Assembly (NCBI RefSeq): GCF_900090195.1
Contig: NZ_LT607803.1
Coordinates: forward strand, 1,860,001 to 1,924,000
Direction: 5' to 3'
Source of the DNA: Variovorax sp. HW608
GTDB lineage: Bacteria; Pseudomonadota; Gammaproteobacteria; Burkholderiales; Burkholderiaceae_C
DNA: 64,000 nt
Shown: in pieces, positions 61,133 through 64,000 of the stretch
Layout of the letters: each line of letters starts with the position of its first letter
Numbering within the stretch: the first letter of the stretch is position 1
The notes under the pieces: model-generated
The model's database searches: none
Told to the model about the DNA's origin: nothing
Seen by the model: only the letters and a program-made list of their open reading frames with translations
Made by a program: the position numbers and the translations under genes

Positions 61133-62836
61133 ATGGCGGTGGTTCTTCATCCGGCGCGCCCCGCGCGTCTGCGCGTGCACTGGAGCGAACGCGCGGCGCA
61201 TCTCGCGCTGCTGGCGGTCGCGGCCTTTCTGCTCATCGGGCTGGTGCTTCCGCTGGGCGCGATCCTTTCGCAGGCGCTGCAGGGTGGCGACGCCCGCAGC
61301 GGCTGGGCGAACTTCGCCTCCTACCTGGCTTCTCCGGCGCTCTCGAACAGTCTCTGGAACAGCGTCTGGGTGTCGATGCTGGTGACGCTCATCGTCATCC
61401 CGCTGGCCTTCGCCTTCGCCTATGCGCTCACGCGCAGCTGCATGCGGGCCAAGGGGTTGCTGCGCAGCATCACGCTGCTGCCACTGCTCGCGCCGTCGCT
61501 GCTGTCGGCGATCTCGCTGATCTACTGGTTCGGCAACCAGGGCGTGGCCAAGGCGTTCTGGCTCGGGCTCGGCTTCCCGGGCATCTACGGGCCGTCGGGC
61601 ATCGTGCTGGCCGAATGCTTCGCGACCTTCCCGCATGCGCTGATGATTCTCGTCACCGCGCTGTCGCTGGCCGATGCGCGGCTCTACGAGGCGGCCGACG
61701 CGATGGGTACTTCGGCCGTGCGGCGCTTCTTCACGATCACGTTGCCGGGCGCCAAGTACGGGCTGATCTCGGCGGCGCTGGTGGTCTTCACGCTGGTCAT
61801 CACCGACTTCGGCATTCCGAAGGTGGTGGGCGGCAACTTCAACGTGCTCGCGACCGACGTGTTCAAGCTCGTGATCGGGCAGCAGGACTTCCAGCGTGGT
61901 GCGGTGGTGGCGCTGCTGCTGCTCGCGCCCGCGGCCATCACCTTCGCGGTCGACCACTTCGTGCAGCGCAAGCAGACCGCGATGCTGACCGCGCGCGCAG
62001 TGGCCTATGTGCCGCGCGCCTCGCGCGGCTTCGACGCGGCGATGACGGGCTACGCGCTCTTCATCTGCGCGCTGATGCTGGCGATGTTCGGCATGGCGGT
62101 GTTCGCGTCCTTCGTGACCCTGTGGCCCTACAACCTCGCGCCGAGCCTGACCCACTACATCGTCGGCATCGTGGACGCCGAACTCGGCGATTCGGTGGTC
62201 AACAGCCTGAAGTTGGCCGCCGGCACCGCGGTGTTCGGCACGGCGGTGGTCTTCGTCGGCGCCTACCTGCTGGAGAAGACACGCGGCCTCGAATGGGCGC
62301 GACCGCTGGTGCGGCTGATGGCGATGCTGCCGATGGCGGTGCCGGGGCTGGTGCTCGGGCTCGGCTACATCTTCTTCTTCAACGCGCCGGGCAACCCGCT
62401 CGGCGGGCTGTACCAGACGATGGCGATCCTGATCCTTTGCACCGTCGTGCACTTCTACACCACGGGGCATCTCACGATGGTGACGGCCCTGAAGGCGATC
62501 GATGAGGAGTTCGAGGCGGTGTCGGCCTCGCTCAAGGTGCCGTTCCATGTCACGCTGCGGCGCGTGACGCTGCCGATCTGCCTGCCGGTGCTGCTCGACG
62601 TGTCGCGCTATTTCTTCATCAACGCGATGACCACGATCTCGGCGGTCGTCTTCCTCTACTCGCCGGACACCAAGCCGGCTTCGGTGGCCATCCTCAATCT
62701 CGACGAGGCCGGCGAGATCGGCGCCGCTGCCGCGATGGCGGTGCTGATCGCCGCCACCTCCACCGTCGTCACGCTGCTGTACCTGCTGGCCGGCCGCTGG
62801 GTCGAACGCCGCACGCAGGCATGGCGGCAGCGCTGA
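61133..62836 (+). CDS. phnU: 2-aminoethylphosphonate ABC transporter permease, fused double-domain
   Basis: 567 residues with about twelve membrane helices and two complete permease domains. The first coupling loop is EAADAMGTSAVRRFFTITLPGAKYGL, the second SASLKVPFHVTLRRVTLPICLPVLLD. In Salmonella the two permeases are separate (PhnU and PhnV); a single fused protein like this one is common in proteobacterial 2-aminoethylphosphonate loci. The start at ATG 61133 is one base after the ATPase stop, so the genes are tightly coupled. Confidence 0.88.
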   Translation: MAVVLHPARPARLRVHWSERAAHLALLAVAAFLLIGLVLPLGAILSQALQGGDARSGWANFASYLASPALSNSLWNSVWVSMLVTLIVIPLAFAFAYALTRSCMRAKGLLRSITLLPLLAPSLLSAISLIYWFGNQGVAKAFWLGLGFPGIYGPSGIVLAECFATFPHALMILVTALSLADARLYEAADAMGTSAVRRFFTITLPGAKYGLISAALVVFTLVITDFGIPKVVGGNFNVLATDVFKLVIGQQDFQRGAVVALLLLAPAAITFAVDHFVQRKQTAMLTARAVAYVPRASRGFDAAMTGYALFICALMLAMFGMAVFASFVTLWPYNLAPSLTHYIVGIVDAELGDSVVNSLKLAAGTAVFGTAVVFVGAYLLEKTRGLEWARPLVRLMAMLPMAVPGLVLGLGYIFFFNAPGNPLGGLYQTMAILILCTVVHFYTTGHLTMVTALKAIDEEFEAVSASLKVPFHVTLRRVTLPICLPVLLDVSRYFFINAMTTISAVVFLYSPDTKPASVAILNLDEAGEIGAAAAMAVLIAATSTVVTLLYLLAGRWVERRTQAWRQR

Positions 62837-62853
62837 GGCTCCTTCAGACCAAC

Positions 62854-63978
62854 ATGAGCAACACAACGAACTTCGACCTGATCGTCGTCGGCGCCGGCAT
62901 CGTCGGCCTGGCGCATGCGTACACCGCCGCCCAGCGCGGCCTGAAGGTGTGCGTGGTGGAGAAGGACGCGGCCTGCATCGGCGCGTCCATTCGCAACTTC
63001 GGCTTCGTCACAGTGACCGGGCAGGGCGCGGGCGACACCTGGCGCCGCGCGCGCCGTGCGCGCGAGATCTGGGGCGAGGTGGCGCCGCAGGCGGGCATCG
63101 ACGTCATCCATCGCGGGCTGTACCTCACGGCCTTCCGTCCGAAGGCCCTGACCGTGCTCGAAGAATTCATGGGCACGGCGATGGCCGAAGGCTGCGAGCT
63201 GCTGAACGTCGACGAGGCGGCGCGGCGCGCACCGGTGCTGCAGCTCGATGGCGCCCAGGCGGTGCTCTACAGCCCGCACGAGGCGCGTGTCGAATCGCGC
63301 ACCGCGATCGGGCTGCTCGCCAGGTGGCTTGCGAAGGCCAAGGGCGTGAGCTTCCGCTTCGGCGAGCAGGTGCTCGAAGTCGCGACGCCGCGCGTCCGCA
63401 CTTCGCGGGCCAGGCTGCATGCGGAGCGGGTCGCGGTCTGCACGAACATCGAGCTCGGCGGGCTCTTCGCCGAACGGCTCGCACCGCACCAGCTCCGGCT
63501 GTGCCAGCTCCACATGCTGCGCGTGCGGCCGCCCGAGGGCTTCCGCCTGCCGGGATCGGTCATGGCCGACCTGAGCCTGGTGCGCTACCTCGGCTACAGC
63601 GAGCTGCCAGCCGCCAGGGCGCTGCGCGCGCAGCTCGAGGCGGAGGAGGGTGAATCGCTCGCCAACGGCATCCACCTGATCGTGGTGCAGAGCGCAGACG
63701 GCTCGCTGGTGGTCGGCGATTCGCACCACTACGGGCCGGTGGTCGAGCCCTTCGCCGATACGCGCGTGGACGACCTCATCCTGCGCCACATGCAGGAGGC
63801 GCTGAAGCTGCCCCACTACACCGTGACCCAGCGCTGGGTCGGGACCTACCCCTCGTCGCCGGTGACCGACTGCCTGATCGACGCGCCAGATGCCGCCACG
63901 CGGCTCGTGATCGTGACCAGCGGCACCGGCGCCAGTACCGCCTTCGGCATCGCCGAGGAAGTCTTTGCCGGCTGGTGA
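62854..63978 (+). CDS. FAD-dependent oxidoreductase of phosphonate operons (TIGR03364/PbfD-like)
   Basis: 374-residue DAO-fold flavoprotein with FDLIVVGAGIVGLAHAYTAAQRG at the N-terminus, CIGASIRNFGFVTVTGQGAG near residue 50, and a C-terminal FAD segment TRLVIVTSGTGASTAFGIAEEVF. The family occurs in 2-aminoethylphosphonate gene clusters and is reported to oxidise N-methylated aminoethylphosphonate or related amines to phosphonoacetaldehyde. It follows the permease by 17 bases. An ATG at 63998-64000, the last three bases of the window, may start the next gene of this operon. Confidence 0.84.
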   Translation: MSNTTNFDLIVVGAGIVGLAHAYTAAQRGLKVCVVEKDAACIGASIRNFGFVTVTGQGAGDTWRRARRAREIWGEVAPQAGIDVIHRGLYLTAFRPKALTVLEEFMGTAMAEGCELLNVDEAARRAPVLQLDGAQAVLYSPHEARVESRTAIGLLARWLAKAKGVSFRFGEQVLEVATPRVRTSRARLHAERVAVCTNIELGGLFAERLAPHQLRLCQLHMLRVRPPEGFRLPGSVMADLSLVRYLGYSELPAARALRAQLEAEEGESLANGIHLIVVQSADGSLVVGDSHHYGPVVEPFADTRVDDLILRHMQEALKLPHYTVTQRWVGTYPSSPVTDCLIDAPDAATRLVIVTSGTGASTAFGIAEEVFAGW

Positions 63979-64000
63979 CGGCCGCGCAACGCACGCCATG

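Overview
The DNA is GC-rich (visibly about two-thirds G+C) and carries a gene set typical of Burkholderiales. It has many LysR regulators, a Bug/TctC solute-binding protein, BamA and BamC, KatG, and a 2-aminoethylphosphonate transport operon. Family Comamonadaceae, and a Variovorax-like soil or rhizosphere bacterium, is my best guess. This is inferred from gene content and not tested by any search. No rRNA, tRNA or CRISPR array was seen. The window reads as chromosomal catabolic territory: small importer-plus-enzyme operons, each beside its own regulator.

Layout, left to right. (1) 1-1312: Tat-exported metallophosphoesterase and a cupredoxin. (2) 1358-11156: minus-strand operon with a spermidine/putrescine-type ABC importer, a three-part HcnABC/opine-oxidase-like flavoenzyme, an ALDH7-type semialdehyde dehydrogenase and a MarR regulator, with a divergent IclR regulator. 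(3) 11164-17282: tightly overlapped minus operon of TetR, NMT1/TauA-type importer, cyclase-family hydrolase and fumarylacetoacetase. (4) 17348-21970: LysR, Bug protein, zinc alcohol dehydrogenase, a small dimeric-barrel protein and another LysR. (5) 22078-23832: gamma-glutamyltransferase. (6) 23980-36624: a lysine/2-aminoadipate catabolic locus. It holds a saccharopine-dehydrogenase-like enzyme, a ThDP enzyme, a second ALDH7, a DadA-like oxidoreductase and two racemase-like genes (one broken by an IS630 element). It also holds an Lrp regulator, a LysN-like aminotransferase and the 2-oxoadipate dioxygenase/decarboxylase HglS. A polar amino-acid ABC importer follows (36631-39079).

(7) 39414-43302: small membrane and envelope genes (DUF2272, SLATT-like, bestrophin, a lipoprotein) mixed with three decayed fragments: a short-chain dehydrogenase, an IclR tail and a VanB-like reductase tail. 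(8) 43430-45715: katG with a strong terminator. (9) 45778-52345: the most unusual region. A LysR-flanked minus-strand gene set runs beta-hydroxyacid dehydrogenase, DMT exporter, cupin protein and heme-oxygenase-like diiron protein. A group II intron lies in antisense orientation between the last two genes. (10) 52388-56488: a small unknown gene, a BamA paralogue and bamC, convergent. (11) 56581-64000: phosphonate locus with PhnZ-like dioxygenase, DMT transporter and GntR regulator on one strand, and 2-aminoethylphosphonate importer plus FAD oxidoreductase on the other; it continues past the right edge.

Working together: regions 2 and 6 both end at an ALDH7 enzyme and so probably both make 2-aminoadipate. 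Region 6 then supplies the aminotransferase and HglS to reach D-2-hydroxyglutarate. Region 9 has no obvious pathway assignment and is the best candidate for something undescribed.
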